In this document: positions 27,504 to 37,563 of the stretch, in pieces
How the letters are laid out: every line of letters starts with the position of its first letter
Position numbering within the stretch: the stretch's first letter is position 1
Source: Toxotes chatareus
Lineage: Eukaryota > Chordata > Actinopteri > Toxotidae
DNA length: 64,000 nucleotides
Direction: 5' to 3'
Assembly: GCA_016801885.1 (NCBI GenBank)
Contig: CM028900.1
Location: forward strand, 14,278,972-14,342,971
Translations under genes and position numbers: made by a program
Notes under the pieces: generated by a model
Databases searched by the model: none
The model's input: the letters and a program-made list of their open reading frames with translations, nothing else
What the model was told of the DNA's origin: nothing

Positions 27504-27633
27504 CAGATATTGCTTGTTCGTTCTTTGCCCTCAAAAAAAAAAGTCCCCCCTCTTAGTTTAATTAGTTAGTACATGAAAGTAAAAAGAGAACAGATCAAAC
27601 TCACCGAGCTTTTTTCCTCGTCTTCAGACTCAT
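11592..27633 (-). CDS. Sacsin-like giant chaperone (SR1-SR2-SR3, J domain, HEPN)
   Basis: Exons (minus): 27605-27633 with ATG, 26897-26984, 25971-26082, 24848-24994, 23289-24720, 22603-22691, 11592-22504. They total 12810 nt, or 4269 aa plus TGA; all phases agree. Three sacsin/Hsp90-like ATPase repeats are visible: SR1 from about residue 12 (FGPTAPPFIDYL, ELIQNADDAQ, GRFGIGFNSVYH), SR2 near 1345 (ELIQNAEDAGAK, GKFGLGFNTVYH) and SR3 near 2340 (ELLQNADDAEAT, GKYGVGFNSVYH). A J domain has intact HPD at about 4053, and a HEPN domain fills about 4135-4265. Human sacsin has ~4579 aa and an N-terminal ubiquitin-like domain; this protein begins directly at SR1. Sacsin is an Hsp70 co-chaperone tied to mitochondria and intermediate filaments; this is more likely a fish paralogue than the SACS orthologue. 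The 10.9-kb last exon mirrors the giant exon of SACS. Confidence 0.93.
26851..26874. repeat. (AT)12 microsatellite
   Basis: Pure AT dinucleotide run in the intron just beside the second coding exon of the sacsin-like gene. Confidence 0.95.
27456..27498. repeat. (AT)n microsatellite, ~43 bp
   Basis: Uninterrupted TA run in the first coding intron of the sacsin-like gene, about 110 bp beyond the first coding exon in the direction of transcription. Confidence 0.95.
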
Positions 27634-27650
27634 CCTTCCTGGGTTGAATG

Positions 27651-28736
27651 CTGTAAGAGAATCTGAGTATTATGACAAATGCACCACAACATCAGACTTA
27701 CATGAAATCATTGTGGCCGCTAGAAACAAATGTGAGTAAAACAAAGCTATTAGCTCTTTTGTAACGCCAGGTTACTGTCAATTTAACTGGAAGTTAAAGT
27801 TTTCTACATCTGTAATTTCAAAATATTTCCTGTGTTAAAAGCTCTTTTGTGACGCCAGGTGCATGACATAATCAAAAGTATGAGAAAATACAGATGGTAT
27901 TTTCTCATGGTGGTAAAAGGGTATAGGAAGAATTTATGTCCTGCATTGAGTTGTATATGTATTTATTGTTAACTATGTATTTACTTCCCTGTGCCTGTTT
28001 GGCCATATGAAAACTAAGGGCGTGGACCAGGCACGTATAGTCAGACTCAGACTGCAAATGTACAGGTGTAAACTGATTTATAGTCTATCAGTAGACGGAC
28101 TGACTCTAGATAAGAACTAAGTTAGTAATGTTTTCTGATGAAATTAAGAGTTGTTGTTTTTTTTTTTTTTATATCTGTAAGATTTTTAAACACAAGTAAA
28201 ACTGATGATTGTTTGACAGAGCAGGTTTATGGTGCTTCCTGGAAACCCCATACCACCTTAATACTGAAGCAAGGTCTCTGGTTTCTAGATAATTTTGCTG
28301 AGTCCCAGTGCACTATCATTGAAGAAATTGGCAGCTGCTAGTTACATGGACCTGCAGACTCTTCAGAACTCACACTGCTGAGTAATGTGTAACACCAAAG
28401 TAGGAAATAACAAAATATATAGCCTAAATATGCACAAGAACAAACACATCAGTTAAGAAATAGAGATGAAAAATAAAGTATGCAAAAGTAAGATTGGAGA
28501 AATTAAACTGAGGAACAAAGGTAACTTTTTTTTAAAAAAAATTAGTCATTTCTCTAGCATACTTAATGTATTTTCCATAACAATAATACAAATATTCCAT
28601 AATAAATATTTCCACAGTTATTCCATCCAGTTATTCACTTTCATTTATTTAATTTTTTTTTTAATCCCCGCAATAGTCTAAGCAAAATGTAGTTTAATTT
28701 ACAGGGAGATGCAGTAGTATAAATGCAGTAGCCTAC
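27651..28736 (-). other. First intron of the sacsin-like gene
   Basis: No gene recognised. Two short direct repeats sharing AGCTCTTTTGT-ACGCCAGGT occur near 27755 and 27839, plus T-rich tracts near 28148 and 28648. Confidence 0.5.
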
Positions 28737-28792
28737 CTCAGTCATGTTAGTGGAAGGGGGTCATCAGTTCAGCTGTGGTTCAGTTCACAGAC
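28737..28792 (-). other. Predicted 5' UTR exon of the sacsin-like gene with two uORFs
   Basis: The minus strand has a good donor, CTGAG|GTAGGC, at 28737/28736. Spliced to the acceptor at 27650 it gives a leader with two short uORFs: MTPFH-stop (28764-28747), and a 9-codon uORF starting at 28745 whose TGA overlaps the main ATG as ATGA (27633-27630). The 5' limit is estimated from a TATA box about 30 bp upstream. Confidence 0.5.
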
Positions 28793-28816
28793 ACGAATGA
28801 TGTGAAATCAGTTCTG

Positions 28817-28945
28817 CTGTTTATAAAGGCTGGTGATGCCCAACCCGTAGAGCTACATTCTCTTTCGATTCTCCCCAGATTTCGTGCCAAACGAAACTAA
28901 AGGGGTAGTTTCTTCTGACGGCCCAGCATAAAGGAAACTCATGAC
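28817..28945 (-). promoter_or_regulatory. TATA box and interferon-response-like half sites upstream of the sacsin-like gene
   Basis: On the minus strand TATAAA occupies 28825-28820. Upstream are GAAA-type sites: GAATCGAAAG near 28863-28873, AGTTTCGTTTGG (10 of 12 fit to an ISRE in reverse) at 28898-28887, GAAACT at 28913-28908 and AGTTTC at 28938-28933. This spacing resembles IRF/STAT-bound promoters. Matches are imperfect, so function is inferred. Confidence 0.4.
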
Positions 28946-29149
28946 TCTATGTTATGAGGAAGTTGTCACGGTCATGAATGCGTTTATATATCTGCACGCA
29001 CACACGGGTTTAATGTAGGACCACTAAAATAATCTTTGTCGGGGATGATTCACGTTTAACGGAGTATTTCCCTCATCAGTATCTTCCGCCTCTGCCAACT
29101 TCACATTCAAACATGTAGGACAGTTACACCGCCACTCGCTAGATGATGC

Positions 29150-29334
29150 TGCAGCCTATTTCTTTTATCGGAGATCCGGGTTCAGCTTCATAGCGAGAAA
29201 AAAAAACGCAGGATATGAGACGCTATCTGACAACCCCCCTGTTGTTTTCTGCCTCAGTTATAGTGACGTTTTAACTGCGCCTGCAAGATAATTAGTTTGC
29301 ATACGTGCACATTTTCTTGAGAGGAAAGAAAACG
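29150..29334 (+). other. Probable 5' UTR exon of the zinc-finger gene
   Basis: A strong donor, AACG|GTATGT, lies at 29334/29335, and a fitting acceptor, CTCTTCAAG, ends at 29712. The 5' limit is a guess. Together with the sacsin-like leader this makes a head-to-head pair sharing about 0.4-0.5 kb. Confidence 0.4.
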
Positions 29335-29758
29335 GTATGTAAACTGATCCTTTATTTGCTATGGGTCGTACGCTCGAATAACCTCATCGTTCAGAGCGAA
29401 GCAAGGCCTACGACTCAGCTGATTGGTTATTAAGTCAGGTAGGGTCTATCTGGATTTTCAGGTTTGCATGTCGAGTATGATCTGAAATGAGCAGCCAGCG
29501 TAGTCGGATCAGTTTTAGTGCAGCACTGCTGTGCACTGTACACCGACGGTGTCAATAACGAGATATTCCGTGACTTAGCCTTTATGTTAAAAGTAATGGA
29601 GCTGATAAACTGCTAAACAGATGTGGGCGTGGACATGTTTTGTTTGGTGCATGTCTGCCCTCAGCTACTCCACTGTCAAGTATAACAAACAATATGTGTT
29701 TATCTCTTCAAGATGTCCCTGTGATGTGCCAAAGGATGAAAAACCCTGCTCTTTCACT

Positions 29759-30811
29759 ATGGTTGTAGATAGCACCATGCTGGATAAAACCGGTGATAAA
29801 AGCCAAAAGACTGGGCTCTGCTCAGATTGTGGATGCAGTTTCAGCCTTCCACAGCCTGACCCTGACCCTGATTCAACCAGTGCCTCATCCCCTCCTAAAC
29901 AGCAGCGTGTGCTGAAAGCAGACAGTCCATCCAAATGTCCGTCCTGCGAAGCGGGCACCAGCCTCCTTAATGGTAGGCGGCCACACCGGCGCATCCGCCT
30001 GGACCCTCACAGCTGCAGCCTGTGCAACAAAACCTTCATCTCCTCCACCCACCTGACCCTTCACCTCGCCTCTCACAACAAGGAGAGGAAGTTCAGATGT
30101 AGCACCTGTGGCAAGTTCTTCCATCAGTCCTCCCACCTGATGGCACACAAGATAATCCACAGTGGGGACAGGCCATTTAAATGCCCCGAGTGCGGTAAAA
30201 CCTTTGGCCGTGCCTCTCATCTGAAGACCCACCGCCGGCTCCACACAGGCGAGAAGCCCTTCAAGTGCACTTACTGTGACAAGTCGTTCACCCAGAAGGC
30301 TGGGCTCCTGGCACATGTACGTCTGCACACAGGGGAGCGGCCATACAAGTGTGAGCAGTGTGGTGAGGGTTTTCGCTCTTTGTCACTCCTTCTCTCTCAC
30401 AAGGCTGCAGAGTCCTCTGGGCAGGCCAAACCAGTGTCTGCACCATCACTAACCCAACCCCAGAAAACACAAGGTAGCCCAGAGGATCTGAAGTGTGGTG
30501 TCTGCTGCCGCACCTTTGTGCGATCATCATACATCAGGCTGCACATACGCCTCAAGAAAGGACAGCGACCTTATCACTGCAAAGTGTGCAACAAGACCTT
30601 TGTCAAGCTGGACACGTTTGTGAATCACTGTGATAAACACTTGAGGCAGAAAAAGGATAAAAGCAAGGAAGCTAAAGTCAAAGTTGTCAAACCTCCTCTG
30701 TTTGTTCCACTCTCCAGGCCTCCTTCTCCTGAATCCTTACCTCCTCAGCCTTTATCCTCAGAGGTCAACACACGCTCCAGATCAAAAGCAAAGAGTAAAA
30801 CAGAGCAATGA
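29759..30811 (+). CDS. C2H2 zinc-finger protein
   Basis: 350 aa if translation starts at the ATG at 29759, downstream of the acceptor at 29712. The frame is open upstream to 29621, but that part is probably intron. C2H2 fingers run through the middle: four good ones (CSLCNKTF...HLASH, CSTCGKFF...HKIIH, CPECGKTF...HRRLH, CTYCDKSF...HVRLH) with TGEKPF/TGERPY-type linkers between most. Two more (CEQCGEGF, CGVCCRTF) lack the final histidine, and a seventh (CKVCNKTF) ends H-X4-H. The N-terminus has extra CXXC pairs and the C-terminus is basic and proline-rich. Expected role: nuclear, sequence-specific DNA binding. No KRAB, BTB or SCAN domain was seen and the family member is not identified. A later ATG at 29776, in a better context, is an alternative start. 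Confidence 0.85.
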   Translation: MVVDSTMLDKTGDKSQKTGLCSDCGCSFSLPQPDPDPDSTSASSPPKQQRVLKADSPSKCPSCEAGTSLLNGRRPHRRIRLDPHSCSLCNKTFISSTHLTLHLASHNKERKFRCSTCGKFFHQSSHLMAHKIIHSGDRPFKCPECGKTFGRASHLKTHRRLHTGEKPFKCTYCDKSFTQKAGLLAHVRLHTGERPYKCEQCGEGFRSLSLLLSHKAAESSGQAKPVSAPSLTQPQKTQGSPEDLKCGVCCRTFVRSSYIRLHIRLKKGQRPYHCKVCNKTFVKLDTFVNHCDKHLRQKKDKSKEAKVKVVKPPLFVPLSRPPSPESLPPQPLSSEVNTRSRSKAKSKTEQ

Positions 30812-31367
30812 CCAAGACGAGAGCACCCACTGACACAAAAATGGTCTTTAATTAGGAAATGTGTTATTGTAACAGTTCTGCCACAGCACATAGTAACAAA
30901 TGCAGGACAGTAGTGTCATGTTAATGTCATAAAAAAAACATCTGAAACAAATGAAAAGTTAAATGTTAACAAATTATCCGATAAAGGGAAAGAGACCAGA
31001 TTAGTAGTTAAATAACATTATGTGATTTATATCAATGTGAGATTATGAATTGTACAGTTATTTTATTTAGAGTAATTAATTTTATTGTGGAGATTATTTG
31101 GAAGTACTACTGTGTGTTTTTTTTTTAAATGCATGTTTTAGCTCATGAGGCTAATTAATATTTGGAAGAATAACATGTCAGTGATGTACATTGCTTACTC
31201 TAATCTTTAAATATAGAAAACAAGTGTCATATGTAACCATTGTAATTTATGGTTACTTTGTTGTTTTCTTAAATCCATACAAGCCAGTTGGCATGTATAG
31301 CACTTGTACAAATTACAAACAATGCAAACTAAATGTCTATTGTGGAACAATATGCACATAGAGTAAA

Positions 31368-31373
31368 AATAAA
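31368..31373 (+). terminator. Poly(A) signal for the zinc-finger gene
   Basis: AATAAA about 560 bp after the stop at 30811. It lies close to the oppositely oriented prmt2 signal. Confidence 0.45.
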
Positions 31374-31485
31374 CATAAAAACATAGTGTAGAGGAGTTGA
31401 ACATTTCTTTTGTTGCACCTGAGACCACAAATACCTGATTAAAAACATTTGCTTCAGTTTTCAACACAACACTATCTATAAAACC

Positions 31486-31491
31486 TTTATT
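31486..31491 (-). terminator. prmt2: Poly(A) signal for prmt2
   Basis: AATAAA on the minus strand about 295 bp beyond the prmt2 stop at 31784. Confidence 0.5.
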
Positions 31492-31783
31492 TTTTCTTTC
31501 CCACAGAGCCTGATAAGCACTTAAGTTGAAGTTAAAGTAGATACATTAGTCATGGTCTGTTGGATCACCTGGGTGGCTATCCACAGGCCCACCATAGTGC
31601 GACTACACGTCCTGCCAGATGAGGCTCCTTTCACCGTCAAATTCATTGTAATCTAAAAGTCACACTTCATTACAGGTCAGCAGCAGCTCACAGCTGAGAC
31701 TTCTCTGAGCCCAAACTTAACAGAGGATTTATTAGACTGGTTTTCCGTGGAGCTCCGCCGCTGATGGACACGGTGAGAGTCTG

Positions 31784-34700
31784 TCACCTCCACATGGGGA
31801 AACTCTTTGTCCCAACCTATTGGCACAGGAAAAAAAACAGAGGGAACAACTCTAAGGCCACTAAAGATAAAGTTAGGACTCTTGGGGGGCTGATGTATGA
31901 AACTGAGTCTCATTGCATGATGCTAGAAGAGAAAATAAAACAATCTACCACCACTTCACTGATTATAGTCAATGCATCTTTGAAATGTGATGTATAAAGT
32001 AGAGATTTAATGTTTGCCTGGCAGTTGTCTGTTTCCTCTGTGTTGCTGTTAATGTTCCACTGCAGGGTAACTGTCATGTGGCGTCTCCAGACGGGGTTCC
32101 TGCGTAGGACGATGGTTCCACTGATGGAGTCTCCTGCATGCACACTGATCGGCCTGTCTAGCATGAATAGAGTCTGCTTCCAGTGAGTCGGCCTGAACGG
32201 AAAAAGGTCTAATTAGTATAGTCATGCACTACAGGTTTTGACTTCTTTGGACACTACGATTGAAGAATATTACAAACATAATTGCAGCCTGTAACAGAGA
32301 GATATGTTCTCAGATTGTGGTTTTAAAGTCCAAATTATGTGCATGTTTACTACTCACTTATTTTAATTGTTTGAAGTAAGGGCTCATAAGCTGCTAGTGA
32401 ATAAACTGTCTTTCTTCATGTTATAACGGCACAACAGAGTAAGTGTTGCAGAAAATTTCAGATGTTTTATGTTGTATACTCAGAGTTAGGTCCGGTGTTT
32501 AGCTCCACTGTTGCGCCTCCTGACTCCAAGCTCTCGAAATGAACAGTGAACCAGGCAGTGAATCCGTGGAATACACCAGACTTTTCCACACAAAAATGAA
32601 ACTGACCGTTGATTTCCTGAGAAATGAAACCAAATGGAGGTTTCTTTAGTCAAAAAAAAAAAAACATGTATGGGAGAGACCAGTTTAATAATGAAACACA
32701 CACAGTACCTCCAGGTCTTTGACTTGCAGAGAGTACATGTCGAGGTAGATGACTTCACAGGGAGTGGTGAGGCAGTCATTGGGCTCAATGAGGTGGCTGA
32801 ATTTGGGTTTGGTGAAGAACTCTTGCTGTGCCAAAGGCCTGCAAGGGTGAAATGTTATTCAGTACCCACCATGGGGAAATTAGGTTGCTGCCATGCACAA
32901 TAGCCAGTATTACTCAACGGGGTAAAAGGACAAATAGAATTTTAGCAGACAGAAGATAGAACAGATCTGAAAAATGAATGCCAAAGTAAATTTGAACATA
33001 TGTAGTGTAGTCTGTACTGGATTAGAAGTACTGGTGAGCAGCATAGCATAGATTTTTGAACCTGCATGAATTAAGACTGAGCTCACTTGAGTCGATGAGG
33101 CCTCAGTTTAAAGTGTCCTAGCAAATCTCCCAGTCTTAGTGTCAGCTTGGCCTTGGCTTATGTCCTCTGTTCCTCTTCACTAAAGTTTTCTTGTGTTTAG
33201 TATGTAAGTCTTTCTCATATGCTGTACGTCACAACTGCAGTGTTTGGCTGATTTACCAGAAATTAAACATGCAACTTTCTGGTCTCCTCTGCTCTTTTAA
33301 TACCAGCAACTTGACAAGGAGATGCAGTTGAAAACTAGTTAGGAGTTGGACACTGAGATAAGATTATCCTGCCAACTTAGTACTTCGAAGGTCAAAAAAA
33401 CAAAAATTAGCATCATGGGCCAACTTTAATTAGTCACATGAGGAAACTTTATTAGTGTTGTTGTTGCTTTGAGGTGCTGGTAGAGTGATGTATGGCTAAA
33501 AAACAGTAAGTGGATATGATTTTAGAGCCACCCACAAGGTGCGACAGAAAAATTCATCGTATTTGCATTGACAGGTCAACAGATCACCATGTGTTCCACA
33601 TAGAGTAAAGTGTTATGGCAATAAAGAGTCATACATGCAAAGTTTATTCTCATAAAATGATATTGTTTTGCGAGTGATGTACCTTTTCAAATGTGAGCAA
33701 GTTTTTTTGTACTTCAGGTTAAATGTGTTGGCAATAATTATGGTTTTAATTGCACATTTGAGTTCAGGAGCCTGAGAATTTCTGCTTCATGTGATGATTA
33801 ACATTGTGACCTTGTTAGTTGTACAAACAGCTGACTACTGGCTCTTACTGAAGAGGGGTGAAGTCCAGGCCATAGGGGCGCTCCCAGAAGGCCATTTTCT
33901 CTGCGTAATAGCTGTCGGCCTGACATGGCACCAGGGTGAGGGCCGCTGATGAGGGCCACATCACGCCGCCTTCTTTCAGCCAGCGGTCCCGGGCCAGCAG
34001 GACTGACTCCACCATGAATTCAAACTAGACCAGAGGTAAGAGACAAAAAACGGTGCAGTGTAATCAAACCTCCACAGAGCTGAGAGTGAAAGAGTATGAT
34101 GGATTCCGATAAAACCAATGATACTGACATAAAGGATCCACAATGCAAAAATCTTCACACAGTAACTTATTAGTGGTAGTAAAAGTAACGGCAGTGTAAT
34201 GATTACCAGCAAGCAGTTACCCATCCACTCAGACACCAGGATGTCCACCTGCTCAGGCAGCTCGATCTCCTCAGCTCGTCCCTGGAGCACCGTAACCACC
34301 TCCTCACAATCGTTCTGCTTCACCAGCTGCCTGGTGTACTCTGCCATGGAGCTTGCCTCCACAGCATACACCTACAATGCCACAGGTTAACTTATTCAGT
34401 AGATATGCCAAGGTGTATGTAGCAACACTCAGTCATCCAGCAGATGGCAGTACAGGTTAACATATAATGCATTATACCATAATAATAATTCATATATATT
34501 ATGAGTAAACTGAGTAATTTGGTATATTAAGCAGAGATTCTGTTCCTGTGCTTTATCATATTTCTCTGAATTTCCTGTCTATTATATCTCAAAATTTTGT
34601 TGTCATTTTCTTGATAACTGGGTGGTAATTTATACTTATATGCAGGGAGAGAATGGCCAGAAAGAGGGAAAACAACAACCAGATGTCTCTTTGAATGTGT

Positions 34701-36178
34701 AGCTCTGGCTCCTCTATAGGACAGTTTGTGCCCACTGACCTGCCCATGTTTATATGGTGTAATGAAAAAACATATGTTGGGATAAAATATTACAAAGGTA
34801 GGAATTAAACAACAGATGGAAAGAAAAATGGTTAATGGCTAAAATTAGAAATGATTAATTCAAAACAACACCAAGACAAGCTTACAGTAAAAACACCCAA
34901 CAGCAAACACCTGACCATGTAAAGTTGAGGTAGATGCATGAATAGAAAGTTTTGCTTGATTGCCTGCATTTTTTTATCTTTGCATTTGAGTCTGAGTGTT
35001 TAAGGAATTTCCCCAGCAGCCATATTGTCGACATTACCACTGAGGGTTGTGCCAGCTGAGCGCAGAACAGGCTGATGATGCCAGTCCCACAGCCGAGGTC
35101 CATCACCACCTTGTTCCTCAGAGACGCGCTGTTGCTGAGAATAACCTGCCGGTAAGCCTCAGTGCGACTCTTGTCTGACAACATCTCCAAGTGAAGCCTC
35201 TGCATCATTAGACAAAAATAAATAAAGCACATTAAGCGATATAATTTGTTGAGGTGAATACACAACAATCTATCATTTCAACGTGAGACAAGTCCAGACA
35301 CATATTTTTGTCCATATTGACCATTTTGGCAGTTTTGTAGAAACCCAAAGTTATATAAGTTAAATAAAGATGACATTATGAAATCAATAATATTACAAAT
35401 ATATATGGGTAAAAGATATCACCATGAAATTTTGAACTAATCCAAAACTCAGCTCTGATTTGGTGTCTGCTTATTCAGACCAAAGCAACCGCCAATCACA
35501 TTCGTTATCCTTAACAGATTTTTTTTTTTTGCCCCAAGAAAAGTTGTAGCTGCCAAAGTAACAACTAATGGGCATCTCAGCAAAGTTGGTAAACGGCAAC
35601 TTCTTAAATTTCAATTATGTATCTTTTGTGGGTGTGATTTCCATATGTAGCTTATGAGTCTAAAGAATTTCTGCAGCTCTCTGAACTCCCTGAAGCTGTC
35701 CTTAAACACACCGCCACAGAGCAGCATCTTAGAGCAACTGCATGAGATTGTGAAGATAATACTTGACAAAAGAAAATATATGGGTTGTGAAGTCAAGTCT
35801 CTGCATGTTGATTTTAAAAAAAAAAAGCTACCACAGTGAAATGTATGACTGCAAATTAGTCTAAACTAATGGTATGTTTAAAATTGTGGGTATGAGCAAC
35901 TAGTTGATCATAGGACTGAGACACGCGGAACATGATGGTTCTAACCAGAGTCCCATAACTGCCAAAGTATTCTTCATCCTGCCATGGGTCCTCGAGGGAG
36001 GTGTCCTCCTCCTCCTCCTCAGCAGCACCCGAGCGCAGGTAGCTGGCAGGGACATAACCCCTGACTTCCCGCAGCTCTCCCCACCACCAATCTGATGAAG
36101 GCTTGGCGTGCACAAGCAGTCTGTCCCCTCTGCTGAAACTAAGCTGCGGGACAAAAGAGACACAGTTAGTGCTAATAA

Positions 36179-36228
<50 letters not shown>

Positions 36229-36336
36229 AAGGGGGGGGGGGTCTCTAACCTGGTCGCTGCCACTTGCTGTGAAATCGGACAGAGCAACACACTCTTCAGG
36301 AGACGCATCGTCCTCATCCTCCTTCTCTGTCTGCAT
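31784..36336 (-). CDS. prmt2: Protein arginine N-methyltransferase 2
   Basis: Exons (minus): 36250-36336 with ATG, 35946-36143, 35038-35199, 34207-34371, 33849-34024, 32709-32838, 32480-32616, 32018-32192, 31784-31816. The total is 1263 nt, or 420 aa; human PRMT2 has 433. An N-terminal SH3 domain (about residues 18-80; RGDRLLV, WWWGEL, GYVPASYL) is followed by the SAM-binding core: motif I DLGCGTG, post-I YAVEAS, double-E loop SEWMG and ESVLLARDRW, THW loop PTHWKQ. The end, FPMWR, matches the conserved PRMT tail. It methylates arginine in histones and other proteins and acts as a nuclear coregulator. All catalytic motifs are intact. The last intron appears to be GC-AG. PRMT2 lies near DIP2A in human too, supporting orthology. 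Confidence 0.95.
31817..32017 (-). other. prmt2: Putative GC-AG intron in prmt2
   Basis: The penultimate exon has no suitable GT donor. CAG|GCAAAC at 32018/32017 gives phase 0 into an acceptor, CAATAG, ending at 31817. Translation then continues as VGTKSFPMWR-stop, which matches the conserved PRMT2 C-terminus. Confidence 0.75.
36179..36240. repeat. (TG)n plus G10 tract filling much of prmt2 intron 1
   Basis: A ~46-bp TG repeat is followed by ten G. In the prmt2 sense this is C10 then (CA)n, between donor 36249 and acceptor 36144, within an intron of only 106 bp. Confidence 0.95.
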
Positions 36337-37288
36337 GTCCGACGGTTTGCTCTACTGTAAGACACGGGTTAAACCTCCTTCAGGGGGCAACGCAGTGTAA
36401 CTTCAAATAAGAAATGAGCGGCAAAAAGCATCAGCTCAACACTTTAGCTGGCTTCAGTACCACAAACACTTCCTGTTCTGACGTCAGACTAAGTTACCAT
36501 GCCTTCACGTGCTGTCGGAAAGAACATATTTCAGTTTCTGTGCGAGGTGATCATGTCGAAAACTTATGGCACTTATGCTGTGTGTTGCATGGTGATTATT
36601 TGCCGTTCGTGTGTGTTTTTTTTTTAATGTGTCATCCCTCGTAAGTTTAATAAGAGTCGTTCACTTTGGAGTGCGGGGATTCGTACACGTTATGGATTTG
36701 ACTCCTCGGTTTCCCACAAATGCTGTTTCAGTGTTTATTATGGTTAGTTGTGGGTTATTTTCTAATCATTTTTCTAATCAAAGCAATCACAATAGAGTTA
36801 TAACTAGTCGACTTCCGAACCTTTAAACGGAAATCTCGGAGGAGCACCTAAAGGTAGCACCGTTCTCTGTTGGAGAAAGGATTAAAAAACACTTTTATTT
36901 AAGATTTTGGGGTCCACTAAGAGTAAATTTACGCCAAAAAGTAACTAGTGCTCCTTTTTGTACGGAACAGGATTAGCACCACGTGTGAAAAAAATCGGAG
37001 AAAACAGGCATAAGTCATTTTTTTCTGAGAATTCAGACTTTAAATTCAAATTTCATTTTTTTTCTCCACACATGCATAACCATACATAACCCTCCTCCAT
37101 ATTTTTGAGTAACCTTACTGCTCTTCAAATTAGTATGTCATTTGTCATTCAAATATAAATGTATACTTGAATTTTTATACAGTGGATTTCCTGTTTTTGT
37201 AAATGAAAAACATATTTTGGCACTTTCAGTCTGTTTTGTGTAGTGTATGAAAGAGGAACATTATACAGTATAAAAAGAATACAAAATA
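36337..37288. other. prmt2 5' flank and ercc1 downstream region
   Basis: About 0.95 kb with no gene, RNA or transposon that I can recognise. It should contain the prmt2 promoter nearest 36337; no TATA box stands out. Confidence 0.6.
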
Positions 37289-37294
37289 TTTATT
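37289..37294 (-). terminator. ercc1: Poly(A) signal for ercc1
   Basis: AATAAA on the minus strand about 270 bp beyond the stop at 37564. Confidence 0.5.
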
Positions 37295-37563
37295 TTCATT
37301 AAAAATTAATACAGCAACAAACAAATGATATCACTCCATAACTCAAAAGAAAAAAAAAAAGCATGGGATCAGTATACGGCTGCAACACTTGGAAAGTTCA
37401 CATCTTAAATCCTTAAAATATCATGTCAAATTTTACACGTCTTTCTCTGACTTGGTATAGAAAGAGTGTTTGTAGTATTCAGCTCAGTCCTCATGTGTCT
37501 GTTCAATGTCACAAACCAACACACAAACTTCACAAGCATGTCACACATCGCTGGTCCCAAGTT

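Noticed and set aside
29621..29758. N-terminal extension MWAWTCFVW of the zinc-finger protein
   Set aside because: It runs through a likely intron-exon boundary (acceptor ending at 29712) and has no family resemblance.
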